Shown: positions 1-8,705, numbered from the stretch's first letter. The stretch: 64,000 nucleotides of DNA from FEN-1139 sp964396375 (GCA_964396375.1 CAYNEY010000019.1:41308-105307), one strand, 5' to 3'. Notes: generated from the letters alone by a model not told the origin. Numbers and translations: made by a program.

Positions 1-1217
1 CGGCGATATAGCGCCGCCAGCGCGTCGTAAGCGGGTCGAGGCACCCGGTCGACGTCGACCAGACCCCACCACTCCTCGTTGAAGGTCAGATCTGGGTACG
101 GTCCACCACCGGGGGCGACGCCACCAACATCATGGCTGGTTGGGGAGCCTGCCTTCCACCACTCGTCGCTCCACTCGAACAGTGTTCCTCCGAGACAGTT
201 ACCATTGGGTGTAAGCGCCGAGGACTGACTGAGGATCTCCTCGGTCAGCGCGAGCACCGCCTCGGCCTGGCTTTCCGGATCTTCGCGTCCAAGCAAGGTG
301 TTGTAGGCGTCGGCTCCATACTCTGCGAAGAAAAAGGGCTTAGAACTCAGTTCCTTGAACTCCGCGAAGCGCTCTCCGAAGGATATGCCACTGTAGACGT
401 TGACTCCCCAAACGTCGATCAGCGGCATATTGGCGATCACCTCGGCGGGAGGCAGTTCGCCATAGACAGTGGCGATCGGGAGCGATGTGTCGATCTCGCG
501 GATCAACGCGGCCGCCTCGTTCATATGCGTGAGAGCCGACTCTTGGTCCTCGACAGCGCCGTAATTCCACTCATTGCCTATCAACCACATCAGCACCGCT
601 CGATGGCCACGCAGCGCCTCAACCCGAGAACGAATCGTATCCACATCTGGCACCCCTCCGTAGTGTACCGTCGGAAGTACTCGGATTTCGGCCTCGAGGA
701 GCAGGTCGAGGACGGTTGAATCGAGAACAGGCTCGTAGGTGCGAACAGCGTTGATCCGAGCGGCCTGCATCAAGGGGATGTCAATCGCTGTGGCCGCCGC
801 GAAATCGAGATCGGCGGGGTGATTTCCCCCCTTCGGAATCGGGTTCCAGCACACGCCGCGTATGTGAAACGGTAAGCCGTCCACCAGAAGCTGATGGCCG
901 TCCACCATCACACCCGTCCGTCCTCCGACACCCACGCCGCCTTGCCCCGCGCCGCCTTGCCCCACGCCGCCTTGCCCCACGCCGCCTTGCCCCNNNNNNN
1001 NNNNNNNNNNNNNNNNNNNNNNNNNNNNNNNNNNNNNNNNNNNNNNNNNNNNNNNNNNNNNNNNNNNNNNNNNNNNNNNNNNNNNNNNNNNNNCCACGCC
1101 GCCTTGCCCCACGCCGCCTTGCCCCGCGCCGCCTTGCCCCACGCCGCCATTTGGTTCGACCGCGTTACCACCGCAGGCCCAGAGGACGCCGACACCAAAA
1201 AGCAGCCACTTGCTCAT
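1..1217 (-). CDS. Glycoside hydrolase-like lipoprotein (clan GH-A barrel), partial, interrupted by an assembly gap
   Basis: The gene reads on the minus strand from ATG at 1217, preceded by GAGGAG, and runs off the left edge with no stop. It begins MSKWLLFGVGVLWAC, a short lipoprotein signal with Cys near residue 15. A Gly-rich linker of GGVGQ/GGAGQ units follows and contains the N gap. The C-terminal part looks like a (beta/alpha)8 glycosidase of the GH2/GH5 kind: WLIGNEWN would hold the acid/base Glu and FFAEYGADAY the nucleophile Glu, with EWSDEWW near the barrel end. The reading frame is the same on both sides of the gap, at least with 100 N in place. Likely role: an outer-membrane-anchored or secreted enzyme acting on beta-linked polysaccharide. 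The substrate cannot be told. Forward ORFs across this region are shadows. Confidence 0.8.
   Translation of the reverse strand, partial: MSKWLLFGVGVLWACGGNAVEPNGGVGQGGAGQGGVGQGGVXXXXXXXXXXXXXXXXXXXXXXXXXXXXXXXXXXGQGGVGQGGVGQGGAGQGGVGVGGRTGVMVDGHQLLVDGLPFHIRGVCWNPIPKGGNHPADLDFAAATAIDIPLMQAARINAVRTYEPVLDSTVLDLLLEAEIRVLPTVHYGGVPDVDTIRSRVEALRGHRAVLMWLIGNEWNYGAVEDQESALTHMNEAAALIREIDTSLPIATVYGELPPAEVIANMPLIDVWGVNVYSGISFGERFAEFKELSSKPFFFAEYGADAYNTLLGREDPESQAEAVLALTEEILSQSSALTPNGNCLGGTLFEWSDEWWKAGSPTSHDVGGVAPGGGPYPDLTFNEEWWGLVDVDRVPRPAYDALAALYR
931..1148. repeat. 15-bp tandem repeat encoding GGVGQ/GGAGQ linker, broken by an N gap
   Basis: On the plus strand the unit is ccccacgccgccttg with an a/g variant, encoding Gly-Gly-Val/Ala-Gly-Gln on the minus strand. 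Copies flank the 100-N run. The repeat phase on the two sides differs by 12 bases, so the true missing length should be 13 plus a multiple of 15, not 100. The period is a multiple of three, so copy number can change without breaking the frame. Confidence 0.85.
994..1093. other. Assembly gap of 100 N
   Basis: Exactly 100 undetermined bases inside the Gly-rich repeat of the glycoside hydrolase lipoprotein. The round number suggests a placeholder of unknown true length. Confidence 0.97.
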
Positions 1218-1303
1218 GCTCCTCGATTCTACACACCGGGTCCAACCGTGGGTGACAAATCGGCCTTGCTGGACTCCCATCGCCCCCGCATGATCCGCAC
1301 ATC

Positions 1304-2176
1304 ATGCGACATCTTCCCCTCCTCCTTCTCCTCACGGTTGGTTGCTCGGATTCCGAGCTGGCCGGCGAAAACTCCGCGGAAGGAATCCATCTGGCGGGGA
1401 TCGGTGACAGCATCATGCAGGGCTTCGACGCCACCCCCTGCAACGCCCCGATCTGCTTCGATCAGCCCGAGTATTCGTTCGCCCAGGGCACAACTCCTGA
1501 AGTCAACTCCTTGCTCTCGCGCCTCGGGAGCCCTCCGAGCACCTTCGTATCGGTGTCAGGTGCCGAGATGGTCGGGGGCCGCAACAACGCGCTGGCTCAA
1601 GCAAGAAGGCTCTGCGACACAGCAGTATCCCCAACCCATGTCGTGGTTCTGCTCGGCGCGAACGATCTGTGCGGTGCCTCGACCCTCGAGGATCTACCCG
1701 GCGCCGACGAGCTCTCCAGCGCGTTGGAGGAGGCCCTCTTGCTTCTCACCTCGAGTTCGTGTGATCTGTCCCGCGACGCGGCGATCCACGTCCTCTCCAT
1801 CCCCAGGCTCGATCTCTTGACCTCGGCCGGGCGCGCGAAGACTGATGCCAACTGCGTCGAAATCTGGTCTGAGTACGATATATGCCCAATCGCCACGCAG
1901 GCCGAGTCCGCCGACGTGACGGAGGCCATCGCGAATCGAATTGCAGAGGTCAATTCTGCGCTTGAGGCCACCACACACAAGGTCGCGGACGGCCTGGCTC
2001 GAGACCGAACGCTCACCCTCTCCTACGACTCTTCGGTCGGCTCCTATCGCTTCGCACCTGACGATCTCTCGAGTGTGGATTGCTTTCATCCCTCGGTTGA
2101 AGGACAAGCCAAGCTGGCTTGTTTGGCGTGGGAAGGGTGGTTGGGCGAGGGCAACTCGCTGAGCTGCCTCGAATGA
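1304..2176 (+). CDS. SGNH/GDSL-family hydrolase lipoprotein
   Basis: The 290-residue protein starts with a classic lipoprotein signal, MRHLPLLLLLTVGC, with the lipid-modified Cys near residue 14. SGNH blocks are visible: GDSI near residue 34 (block I, catalytic Ser), GANDLCG near 120 (block III, Gly-x-Asn-Asp) and DCFHPS near 256 (block V, catalytic Asp and His). Family members hydrolyse ester bonds in lipids or acetylated sugars. With the export signal, this one probably acts on extracellular or envelope esters. Beside a secreted glycoside hydrolase it may help de-esterify polysaccharide, but that is inference. It is divergent from the glycosidase gene, and its stop lies only 6 bp from the stop of the convergent sulfatase-like gene. 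Confidence 0.85.
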   Translation: MRHLPLLLLLTVGCSDSELAGENSAEGIHLAGIGDSIMQGFDATPCNAPICFDQPEYSFAQGTTPEVNSLLSRLGSPPSTFVSVSGAEMVGGRNNALAQARRLCDTAVSPTHVVVLLGANDLCGASTLEDLPGADELSSALEEALLLLTSSSCDLSRDAAIHVLSIPRLDLLTSAGRAKTDANCVEIWSEYDICPIATQAESADVTEAIANRIAEVNSALEATTHKVADGLARDRTLTLSYDSSVGSYRFAPDDLSSVDCFHPSVEGQAKLACLAWEGWLGEGNSLSCLE

Positions 2177-2182
2177 ATTCCC

Positions 2183-4219
2183 CTAGCGAAGCTTGGCTTC
2201 CCGGAGCTCACACAGGCAGTCGGCAGCCGTGCTCGCTTGCCACACACCAAGTTCCTCCAACATGCTGTCAACCACCTGAGGAAGCTGTGCCGAGAGCTCA
2301 CGGCGCCCCGAATCCCGAAGCGCCGTAAGCTCGGTCGTGCCCGTGCTGCGGTGGACAATCAGCCGGTAGTGCTCACCAATCAGCGCTGTCTTCGGCTCGT
2401 AGCGCGGTGCCGCTCGCTCGACCAAGGCTGCGCGAGCCCGCAGCTCCGCCTCGTTCCGTACCGGCTCGGTCGCGTGCTTGTAGATGGTCTCTCCCCGAAG
2501 CGAGAAGGCCTCAGCAACCACCGTCCGTGACACAGGCGGGATCTGGGGGAGGAGGCTCACTCCAGTCAACAGCCGTTCCGTCTGCTCGAGACCCAGAAAG
2601 TGGAGCACGGTGGGCGTGATGTCGGCGAGCTGCACGGTACCCGGTACGCGTCTTCCCCTACTTCCCGGAACTAGCATCACAAACGGGATATCAGTGAGGA
2701 AAGAATCCAAGTACACGTGATGTCCGAAGTATCCACGCTCACCGAGAGCCTCACCATGATCGGCGAAGATGAAAATCAGGGAGTCCTCCAGCCATCCTGT
2801 GGTCTCGAGCTCACGAAAGATTTGTCCTAGACGGGCATCCATCAACGCCGCACCACTCAGATATTTCTGCCTGCGACTGTCACCAAAATCGAAGCCGGAA
2901 TGCTTTTTGTACGGGGTGTGGGCATCCGCCAGATGCAGCCACAAACACCCGGTTTTGCCGCCGACCCGCCAGCTCTGCAATTGTTCGCGAGCCAACCCGA
3001 CGGCATGATCGGCTCCACGATGAAAGGTAACCTCGGCGCCGCTCAGAACATACCGGCGAAATCCCTCCAGACGGTACCACTTGTCATCAGGAAGGATAGC
3101 GCGGATCTGACCCACCCGAGCCCCGATCTGCTCGAAGAGCGTCGCTGGGCGGGTCGGCGCCAACAGGATACGCCTTGGCAGAAGCCCAGTGAGCGCACTG
3201 CCCATGGCGAGCAACGTGGCAGGATAAGGTGAGTACGCGCGCTCCGGAACCAACCCCTGTGCAGCGATGCGAGTGAGCTCGGGCATCACCGGGCGCCCCC
3301 CCTCAGTTGCGCCAACCACGTCCGCGCGCAGACCATCGAGCGAAATCATGATCACGTTGCGCCGCCGTTCAAAAGTGAGCTCGGGTGGTACTGATCCCCA
3401 CGCTGCACGCGGCGAGACGGCACACACGTCGGCATGCATCTCCGGGATGGAAAAGGCGAGGCGGCGCGCCGCAGGTCCGGGTTCTCCCACCATCACCTCG
3501 AAGAGTCGCGCACTGGTCTCCGCTCGCAGTACTGCTCCCCGCCCGACTTCGAGGTGAGCCGAACGCGATATCATCACCGCGAGCCCACACATCAGCAAAG
3601 CCAGAGCCTGCGGCGCACGCACCGCGGCGTACCCGTCCAATCCGCGCAGCAACAGCGTCGCGCTGGTGACCGTAGTCATCCCCACCGCAATCGGGATCAG
3701 AAAGCCGTACGCGGTACCCACGAGCACCATCCATGCAGAAGCGCTCACTGTGAAGCCAAGCCCTACGCACGACCACCACCCCCAAGTCCTCCGACCGCGC
3801 ATCGCGAGCACCCCAATCACAACCATCATGCCCACCAGCACCGTGAGTGTACCCCCGTACACGGTGCTGCCGAGGCCACGTGTCACCACCCCGTCGCCCG
3901 AGGCCAGCTCGAGCGCTGCCGGATGGATGACTGCGACACCGAGCGCCCCAAGCAGGACGGGCCAGAGCCATCGCGACACACGCGGAGCCACCCGCGCCAA
4001 GAGCTCTCCAACGCCCAGTACGACAGCCGCGGGCAGGGTCGACCAAATCCCGAGCACCAGAAGATAGGTGAGCCCACCCAACCCGATCGACCTCCCATTG
4101 GTAACGGTGGTCAATTCGACCAGGAGCGCAAGGGCGAAAGTACCACAGAGGCACCCCCACCATGACAAGAAGGAGAAAGGGATCTCACCAAGCCAGTCAC
4201 GACGTGTCACGGCACTCAT
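2183..4219 (-). CDS. Membrane-anchored sulfatase/alkaline-phosphatase-superfamily enzyme
   Basis: A 678-residue protein. The first 250 or so residues carry about seven or eight hydrophobic helices; the rest is a sulfatase-fold domain. Metal-site motifs are visible: SLDGLRAD, and FADHGEALGERGYFGHH with the Asp-His and Gly-His-His. The formylglycine motif C/S-x-P-x-R of true sulfatases is absent; the corresponding stretch reads AYSPYPATLLAMGSALTG, so a Thr or Ser nucleophile is more likely, as in phospho-transfer members such as LtaS or EptA. ATG at 4219 is chosen because GAGGTG sits about 6 bases upstream; a GTG at 4228 and an ATG at 4225 are also possible. It follows the CDP-glycerol transferase-like gene by 40 bp and is probably in its operon. 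Likely role: transfer or removal of a phosphate-containing group on an envelope polymer. Confidence 0.8.
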   Translation of the reverse strand: MSAVTRRDWLGEIPFSFLSWWGCLCGTFALALLVELTTVTNGRSIGLGGLTYLLVLGIWSTLPAAVVLGVGELLARVAPRVSRWLWPVLLGALGVAVIHPAALELASGDGVVTRGLGSTVYGGTLTVLVGMMVVIGVLAMRGRRTWGWWSCVGLGFTVSASAWMVLVGTAYGFLIPIAVGMTTVTSATLLLRGLDGYAAVRAPQALALLMCGLAVMISRSAHLEVGRGAVLRAETSARLFEVMVGEPGPAARRLAFSIPEMHADVCAVSPRAAWGSVPPELTFERRRNVIMISLDGLRADVVGATEGGRPVMPELTRIAAQGLVPERAYSPYPATLLAMGSALTGLLPRRILLAPTRPATLFEQIGARVGQIRAILPDDKWYRLEGFRRYVLSGAEVTFHRGADHAVGLAREQLQSWRVGGKTGCLWLHLADAHTPYKKHSGFDFGDSRRQKYLSGAALMDARLGQIFRELETTGWLEDSLIFIFADHGEALGERGYFGHHVYLDSFLTDIPFVMLVPGSRGRRVPGTVQLADITPTVLHFLGLEQTERLLTGVSLLPQIPPVSRTVVAEAFSLRGETIYKHATEPVRNEAELRARAALVERAAPRYEPKTALIGEHYRLIVHRSTGTTELTALRDSGRRELSAQLPQVVDSMLEELGVWQASTAADCLCELREAKLR

Positions 4220-4259
4220 CCTCATCACCTCAAGCTCTCAACCCACCCCAACTCAAAGG

Positions 4260-5420
4260 CTATTCCACCCGGAATGCGCCATCTGCCACGCCGCAGCGAG
4301 CGGCAACGAACCGGAGCACACGCGTCGTCGCCTCTGCATCGACGTGGGAGTACACCATCGCGCATACCCGCATTCGAGCTTCCCGATCGCGCTCAGGCTC
4401 TCGGATCGCGGTCGTGAGTTCATCCTCGAACTCTCTCTGCGTGCCAACACTTGGACCCGCGGCAATCTCGTGGAACGGAACATAGAATCCTGGAGAGTGA
4501 GCGTAGGACTCGAGATCGTACGGAATGAAGACGATCGGGCGGTCGAGTAGCAAGAAGTCGTAGTAGATACTGGAATAGTCGGTCACCAGCACGTCGAAAG
4601 CCGAAAGCACATCCGTGATTTCGGGCACAAGATCGCTCTGGAGGGGCACCACGCGCCGACTCGCATGCGTAAGTCGGCCCGCGTCATTGGGGTGAGTGCG
4701 CACGAACAGGATGGCATCAAGCTCTTCGAGTCGCCTCTCCAGCCTCTCCAGATCCGGTTGCTCGAAAGGGAAGAGCCGAACCGCCTCCCCCTCGCGCCAG
4801 GTCGGACAGTAGAGGATGGCCTTTCGAAACGGCATCAGCGGTGGATCGAAGAGCTGAGCGAGTGACGGCACAGAACTGCCCAAGATCACGTCGGTTCGAG
4901 GCTGTCCCGTCACCACGATTCGTTCGCGGGACAACCCGAAGGTCTGCGCGAAGAGTTCAGCCATCCGCGGTGAGGTTGCCAGCATAGCCGCGTACCGTTT
5001 CATCTCGCGCAAATTTGAGCGAGCGTACTCACGTTGCAGAAACCCAGGATCGGCAGCCGAGATACGCTTGATCGGCATGCCGTGCCACAGGTTGAACAGG
5101 AAGGTGTCGGAACGCGGAAACCGCAACGGCGCGAGATCCCCAAGCGAATGTGTCAATAACACTGCTTTGGCACGACTGGCCAGCCACAGACCGCGCAGCG
5201 AGCGCGTGGAGAGCACATCCGATCGACCGAGCGCTAGGATCTCGGGACGTTGTGTCAACCAGACTGCACGCAGACCAAACTCCGATGCGCGCTCGAGTAC
5301 CGGTCGGGTGTTGCCACCGAACTGCCGTCCTCCAACCACGATGACCGCCGGTGACTTCGGCACCAACATGCCGAGACACCAGCTGACAAAAGTGATGAGA
5401 GCGTCGATGAAGATGCGCAC
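4260..5420 (-). CDS. CDP-glycerol glycerophosphotransferase family protein (TagB/TagF-like)
   Basis: 386 residues with the Glyphos_transf family pattern. An N-terminal hydrophobic stretch may associate with the membrane. NLWHGMPIKR near residue 112 carries the conserved His; VTGQPRTDV, ILYCPTWREG and DVLVTDYSSIYYDFL near 270 follow the second Rossmann-like half. In Gram-positive bacteria these enzymes polymerise polyol phosphate for teichoic acids; in Gram-negatives they are found in capsule or O-antigen loci. The start is GTG at 5420 without a strong Shine-Dalgarno. The next gene downstream is the sulfatase-fold membrane enzyme, which suggests a shared role in a glycerol- or ribitol-phosphate-like polymer. 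No other polymer-biosynthesis genes are seen nearby. Confidence 0.85.
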   Translation of the reverse strand: MRIFIDALITFVSWCLGMLVPKSPAVIVVGGRQFGGNTRPVLERASEFGLRAVWLTQRPEILALGRSDVLSTRSLRGLWLASRAKAVLLTHSLGDLAPLRFPRSDTFLFNLWHGMPIKRISAADPGFLQREYARSNLREMKRYAAMLATSPRMAELFAQTFGLSRERIVVTGQPRTDVILGSSVPSLAQLFDPPLMPFRKAILYCPTWREGEAVRLFPFEQPDLERLERRLEELDAILFVRTHPNDAGRLTHASRRVVPLQSDLVPEITDVLSAFDVLVTDYSSIYYDFLLLDRPIVFIPYDLESYAHSPGFYVPFHEIAAGPSVGTQREFEDELTTAIREPERDREARMRVCAMVYSHVDAEATTRVLRFVAARCGVADGAFRVE

Positions 5421-5468
5421 GGGAAAGCAGGTGACCCCGAGCGCGGAGCCGAACCCTGGATTGGGCGG

Positions 5469-5497
5469 ACCGTATTCATCTTATCAAAGCCTGTCAA
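5469..5497 (-). promoter_or_regulatory. Possible sigma70-type promoter for the CDP-glycerol transferase-like operon
   Basis: On the minus strand a perfect -35 TTGACA (5497-5492) is followed after 17 bases by TACGGT (5474-5469), a weak -10. It lies about 50 bp upstream of the GTG at 5420. The -10 matches only half of the consensus, so the call is tentative. Confidence 0.35.
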
Positions 5498-5577
5498 GGC
5501 GCCCTCCTGCCACCAAGCGAGGCAGGTTGCGGCCTTTTGTCGCCTTCTCCCCCATCTTCCGATACGCTCCCCCTGCT

Positions 5578-6816
5578 GTGTCCGCGTCCCCCACCCTCTC
5601 CCCCTCTCGCCATGTCACCCTGTGCGTCACGGGCAGCATTGCCGCCTACAAAGCGGTCAGCCTGGCCCGACTCCTCCGCAAGCAGGGAGTTCTAGTCGAT
5701 GCCGTGCTCACTCGAGCCGCAACTCGGTTCGTCGGACCGCTCACCTTCTCCGCCATCACCGGGCGCCCCACCCATGTCGAGATGTTCGACGGGACCAGCG
5801 GCGGTGAATCCCATGTGACCATTTCCGGCCGTACCGATCTGGTGGTGGTCGCGCCTGCCACCGCCGACACACTCGCCCGCATGGCCGCAGGGCGCTGTGA
5901 TGACTTGGTGACAGCCACCGTGCTCTGCTCGAGCTGTCCGGTGTTGGTAGCACCGGCCATGCACCCGCGGATGTGGTCTCATCCTGCCACCTGCCGCAAC
6001 CTTGCCACCCTCATGGGAGATGGGCGGGTGGTGTTGGTTGGACCGGAGGAGGGTGAGGTGGCCTCCGGAGAATCGGGGCGCGGAAGGATGAGCGATCCGG
6101 AGCGGATCGCCGAGGAGGCAACGCGACTCCTCGAACACTCGGTTCGTTCACTCGTGGGGCGAAAGATCGTGGTCACCGCAGGTCCCACCGTTGAAGACAT
6201 CGACCCGGTGCGGATGCTGACTAATCGTTCTTCGGGCAAGATGGGCTTCGCGCTGGCGCGAGCAGCAGCGGAGAACGGGGCAGCGGTAACGTTGCTCGCA
6301 GGCCCCGTCGAGCTGCCAACCCCACCGGGCGTCACGCGGGTCAACGTACGGTCTGCCCTGGACCTCAGAGCTGCGCTCTGGGACGCGTTGGGTCCAAACC
6401 TCACGGGTTGCGACGCCGTGTTCATGGCAGCCGCGGTGGGCGACTTCAGGCCACCAACAGTGGCGTTAGCCAAGCTCGCGCGAGGCAGCGAGGCTCTCTC
6501 GCTGACCCTGGTTCCGAACCCGGACATCTTGGCCGAAATCGGCGCGCGTCGAGGTGAGTCGGGTCCGCTCCTGATTGGGTTTGCGCTCGAGACCGGTACA
6601 GAGACGGAGCTTCTGGAACGCGCCCGAAAGAAGCGCGAGAAGAAGGGCGTCGATCTGATCGTGGCCAACCATGCCTCGGAATCCATGGGCCTCGATACGA
6701 ATCGAGTTTTCGTCATTGATGCTCACCATCCACCGCTGTCGCTCTCGGGAAGCAAGGATCAGGTGGCGAGCAGGCTCATGGAGCTTCTGGCTGAGCGGTT
6801 GGGGAGTCGGTCTTGA
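5578..6816 (+). CDS. coaBC: Bifunctional phosphopantothenoylcysteine decarboxylase / phosphopantothenate-cysteine ligase
   Basis: 412 residues. The flavoprotein CoaC half begins HVTLCVTGSIAAYKA and has SHVTISGRTD with the active-site His. The CoaB half has VVTAGPTVEDIDPVR, TNRSSGKMG, AAAVGDFRP and the Leu-Val-Pro-Asn-Pro-Asp-Ile strand. The enzyme makes 4'-phosphopantetheine for coenzyme A in the cytoplasm. Two CoaC signatures differ from E. coli Dfp: the PxMNxxMW motif reads PAMHPRMW, and the lid motif reads VASGESGRGRM, with Ser where E. coli has the reactive Cys. No ATG precedes the conserved start, so GTG at 5578 is chosen; upstream in-frame sequence overlaps the divergent gene. The stop overlaps the next ATG by one base (TGATG), so the two genes are coupled. 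Confidence 0.93.
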   Translation: MSASPTLSPSRHVTLCVTGSIAAYKAVSLARLLRKQGVLVDAVLTRAATRFVGPLTFSAITGRPTHVEMFDGTSGGESHVTISGRTDLVVVAPATADTLARMAAGRCDDLVTATVLCSSCPVLVAPAMHPRMWSHPATCRNLATLMGDGRVVLVGPEEGEVASGESGRGRMSDPERIAEEATRLLEHSVRSLVGRKIVVTAGPTVEDIDPVRMLTNRSSGKMGFALARAAAENGAAVTLLAGPVELPTPPGVTRVNVRSALDLRAALWDALGPNLTGCDAVFMAAAVGDFRPPTVALAKLARGSEALSLTLVPNPDILAEIGARRGESGPLLIGFALETGTETELLERARKKREKKGVDLIVANHASESMGLDTNRVFVIDAHHPPLSLSGSKDQVASRLMELLAERLGSRS

Positions 6817-7478
6817 TGCCGTGGTTACTCTTGGCTTGGCTCTTCTCCACCATCACTTGTGCCTTGGCATCCAGCTCGCGGCTCACCGCCGACCCTCGGC
6901 TCTTCGTCTGGTTCTCGCTCGCCCAGCTACCGCTGGTGCTGCTCGCATTGTTCGTCCTTCACCGGAAGAGAGCGCTGGTGCGGCTCCTGCCGCGACGGGG
7001 CGATATCACACTGGGGGCCGTGGCTGCAGTGGTGCTGCTGCTGGCTACCTGGGGTGGTCGTGCCCTGCTCGCACCCACCGCTAGCCCCCGTCAGGCCTGG
7101 CTGCTCCGACTCTACCTTCAGCTCGGTGATCCTCTGGTGTTGGAGCGACTCTGGTGGGTGCACGTATCACTCCTCTTCTCCGCTGGCTTCGTCGAGCTGA
7201 TCTGGCGTGGCTGGGTGCAGCACGGCCTGTGCGAGCGCTTCGGCCCGATTCGTGGGTTCATCTTCACCTCCCTCGCCTATGCCTCGACCACTCTGCCCTC
7301 GGTGGTCCTCCTCGCCGATCCCACGGTTGGACCGAATCCGTTGGTCGCAGCGGTCGCTCTGGTCGTCGGCCTGCTGCTAGGACAAGTGACGCGGCTGACC
7401 GATCGCGCCGTACCAGCCATGCTGGCCCACGCGATCTTCGCGCACTTCACCGTGATTCAATTCCGCCCAGGACTCTAG
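6816..7478 (+). CDS. CPBP-family (CAAX/Abi) intramembrane protease-like protein
   Basis: 220 residues with about six hydrophobic segments. CPBP glutamic proteases have an EExxxR motif and two later His motifs. Here the first reads VELIWRGWVQ, so the first Glu is Val while the second Glu and the Arg remain. AHAIFAHF near the C-terminus fits the His motif. Family members cleave prenylated or other substrates within the membrane, but the missing Glu makes activity uncertain. ATG at 6816 is chosen over TTG at 6813 because it overlaps the coaBC stop as TGATG, a coupled-translation arrangement. No functional link to coenzyme A synthesis is obvious. Confidence 0.75.
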   Translation: MPWLLLAWLFSTITCALASSSRLTADPRLFVWFSLAQLPLVLLALFVLHRKRALVRLLPRRGDITLGAVAAVVLLLATWGGRALLAPTASPRQAWLLRLYLQLGDPLVLERLWWVHVSLLFSAGFVELIWRGWVQHGLCERFGPIRGFIFTSLAYASTTLPSVVLLADPTVGPNPLVAAVALVVGLLLGQVTRLTDRAVPAMLAHAIFAHFTVIQFRPGL

Positions 7479-7663
7479 AGCACCGACAGGTTGGAGCACC
7501 GATAGGAAATCAGCGGAACCGAAGTGAGTGGGCGCCCGCGGAACCAGCCGGGAATGACCAGCCACGCCGACTCAACCGCCTCTGCAAGAAGGCTCCCGGT
7601 CGCAGCCAACAGCTTGGCAATCGCAGGCGGGTGTTCGGATCACTCGGCACCCTCCCCACTCTT

Positions 7664-8416
7664 TCAGCTTGCATCCATGCGCGCCAGCTCCTCGTCGCTG
7701 ACATCGAAATCAGAATGCACGTTCTGAACGTCCTCGTTGTCGTCGAGCGCCTCGGCGAAATTGAGACACACCTCAGCATCCCTCCCCGCCACGCTCTTCT
7801 TCGTCTTGGGAACGTACGCGGGCTTGGCGGAAACAACCGATATCTTCGCGGTCTCAAAGGCAGCGCTGACCCGATCCAGATCGGACACCGGCGTCGTGAC
7901 CATCCAGGTATCCCCGTCGTCGCGGTAATCCTCCGCCCCAGCACCCAGGGCGACATCCATCAGCTGGTCTTCGGTAACGGCGGTCTTGTCGACAGCGATC
8001 ACACCGAGGCGATCGAAGGCCCACTGCGCTGAGCCTGGTGCCCCCAACGCGCCATTATACTTCTCGAAGAGTTTCCGGATCTCCGCGGCCGTCCGGTTGC
8101 GATTGTCCGTCATACCCTCGACAACGAACAGCGTACCTCCCGGTCCCGAACCCTCGTAAACCACCTCTTCGTAAGCGGCTCCATCGATCTCGCCGGTGCC
8201 GCGTTGAATGGCCCGCTTGATGCTGTCGTTGGGCATCTGCTGCCCCCGCGCGTCCGAGATAGCTTTGCGGAGGCGCGAGTTGTTGTTGATGTCCCCACCA
8301 CCCAACCGCGCCGCGGTGACGATTTCTCGCGTCAGCTTGGTGAAGATCTTGCCACGAGCAGCGTCCGTGGCGCCCTTCTTACGTTTGATCGTCGCCCACT
8401 TGGAATGGCCGCTCAT
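7664..8416 (-). CDS. YebC/PmpR (TACO1) family protein
   Basis: 250 residues, full length for the family. The N-terminus MSGHSKWATIKRKKGA is the near-invariant family signature, followed by DARGKIFTKLTREI, RLRKAISDAR, MPNDSIKRAI and YEGSGPGG. Members were annotated as DNA-binding regulators; newer work links them to translation, easing ribosome stalling at difficult peptide stretches (mitochondrial TACO1, bacterial YebC). The C-terminal 40 residues are acidic (NFAEALDDNEDVQNVH). ATG at 8416 is the family start, although no strong Shine-Dalgarno is seen. The gene stands alone, 55 bp beyond the tRNA-Leu gene on the same strand, and is convergent with the CPBP gene. Confidence 0.93.
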   Translation of the reverse strand: MSGHSKWATIKRKKGATDAARGKIFTKLTREIVTAARLGGGDINNNSRLRKAISDARGQQMPNDSIKRAIQRGTGEIDGAAYEEVVYEGSGPGGTLFVVEGMTDNRNRTAAEIRKLFEKYNGALGAPGSAQWAFDRLGVIAVDKTAVTEDQLMDVALGAGAEDYRDDGDTWMVTTPVSDLDRVSAAFETAKISVVSAKPAYVPKTKKSVAGRDAEVCLNFAEALDDNEDVQNVHSDFDVSDEELARMDAS

Positions 8417-8471
8417 CGAGTCATCAACCCATCGGTTAAGCGGTCCGGCTCCGAGAAGCCGAACCGCGGGG

Positions 8472-8555
8472 TGCGAAGAAGAGGACTTGAACCTCCACGG
8501 GAGTTACCCCACTAGCACCTCAAGCTAGCGCGTCTGCCAGTTCCGCCATCTTCGC
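8472..8555 (-). tRNA. tRNA-Leu (anticodon GAG)
   Basis: Read on the minus strand, the 7-bp acceptor stem GCGAAGA/TCTTCGC encloses a D arm, the anticodon stem CTAGC/GCTAG with loop TTGAGGT (anticodon GAG), a long variable arm GGGGTAACTCCC typical of class II leucine tRNAs, and a T arm with GGTTCAAGTCC. The discriminator base is A. The CCA end is not encoded; the next bases read CCC. Confidence 0.96.
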
Positions 8556-8705
8556 AATGGCCCCTCTCCGAACCCTGCCCGGTCACACCGACTCCGGGCT
8601 CGCAAGGGAGACGCTCTTTAGCTCATGCCCCGGGACTCGCGCAAGCCCTTTGGACCACCTCGGCCACCTCGGCCATCTGGCCCACACCCTGAACTGGTCG
8701 GCCAC

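Noticed and set aside
3434..4165. Plus-strand ORF of 243 residues
   Set aside because: Antisense to the sulfatase-like gene; composition is low in hydrophobics with many Arg, Ser and His, and no start signal or family.
5068..5577. N-terminal extension of CoaBC
   Set aside because: It overlaps the divergent transferase gene and has no family similarity.
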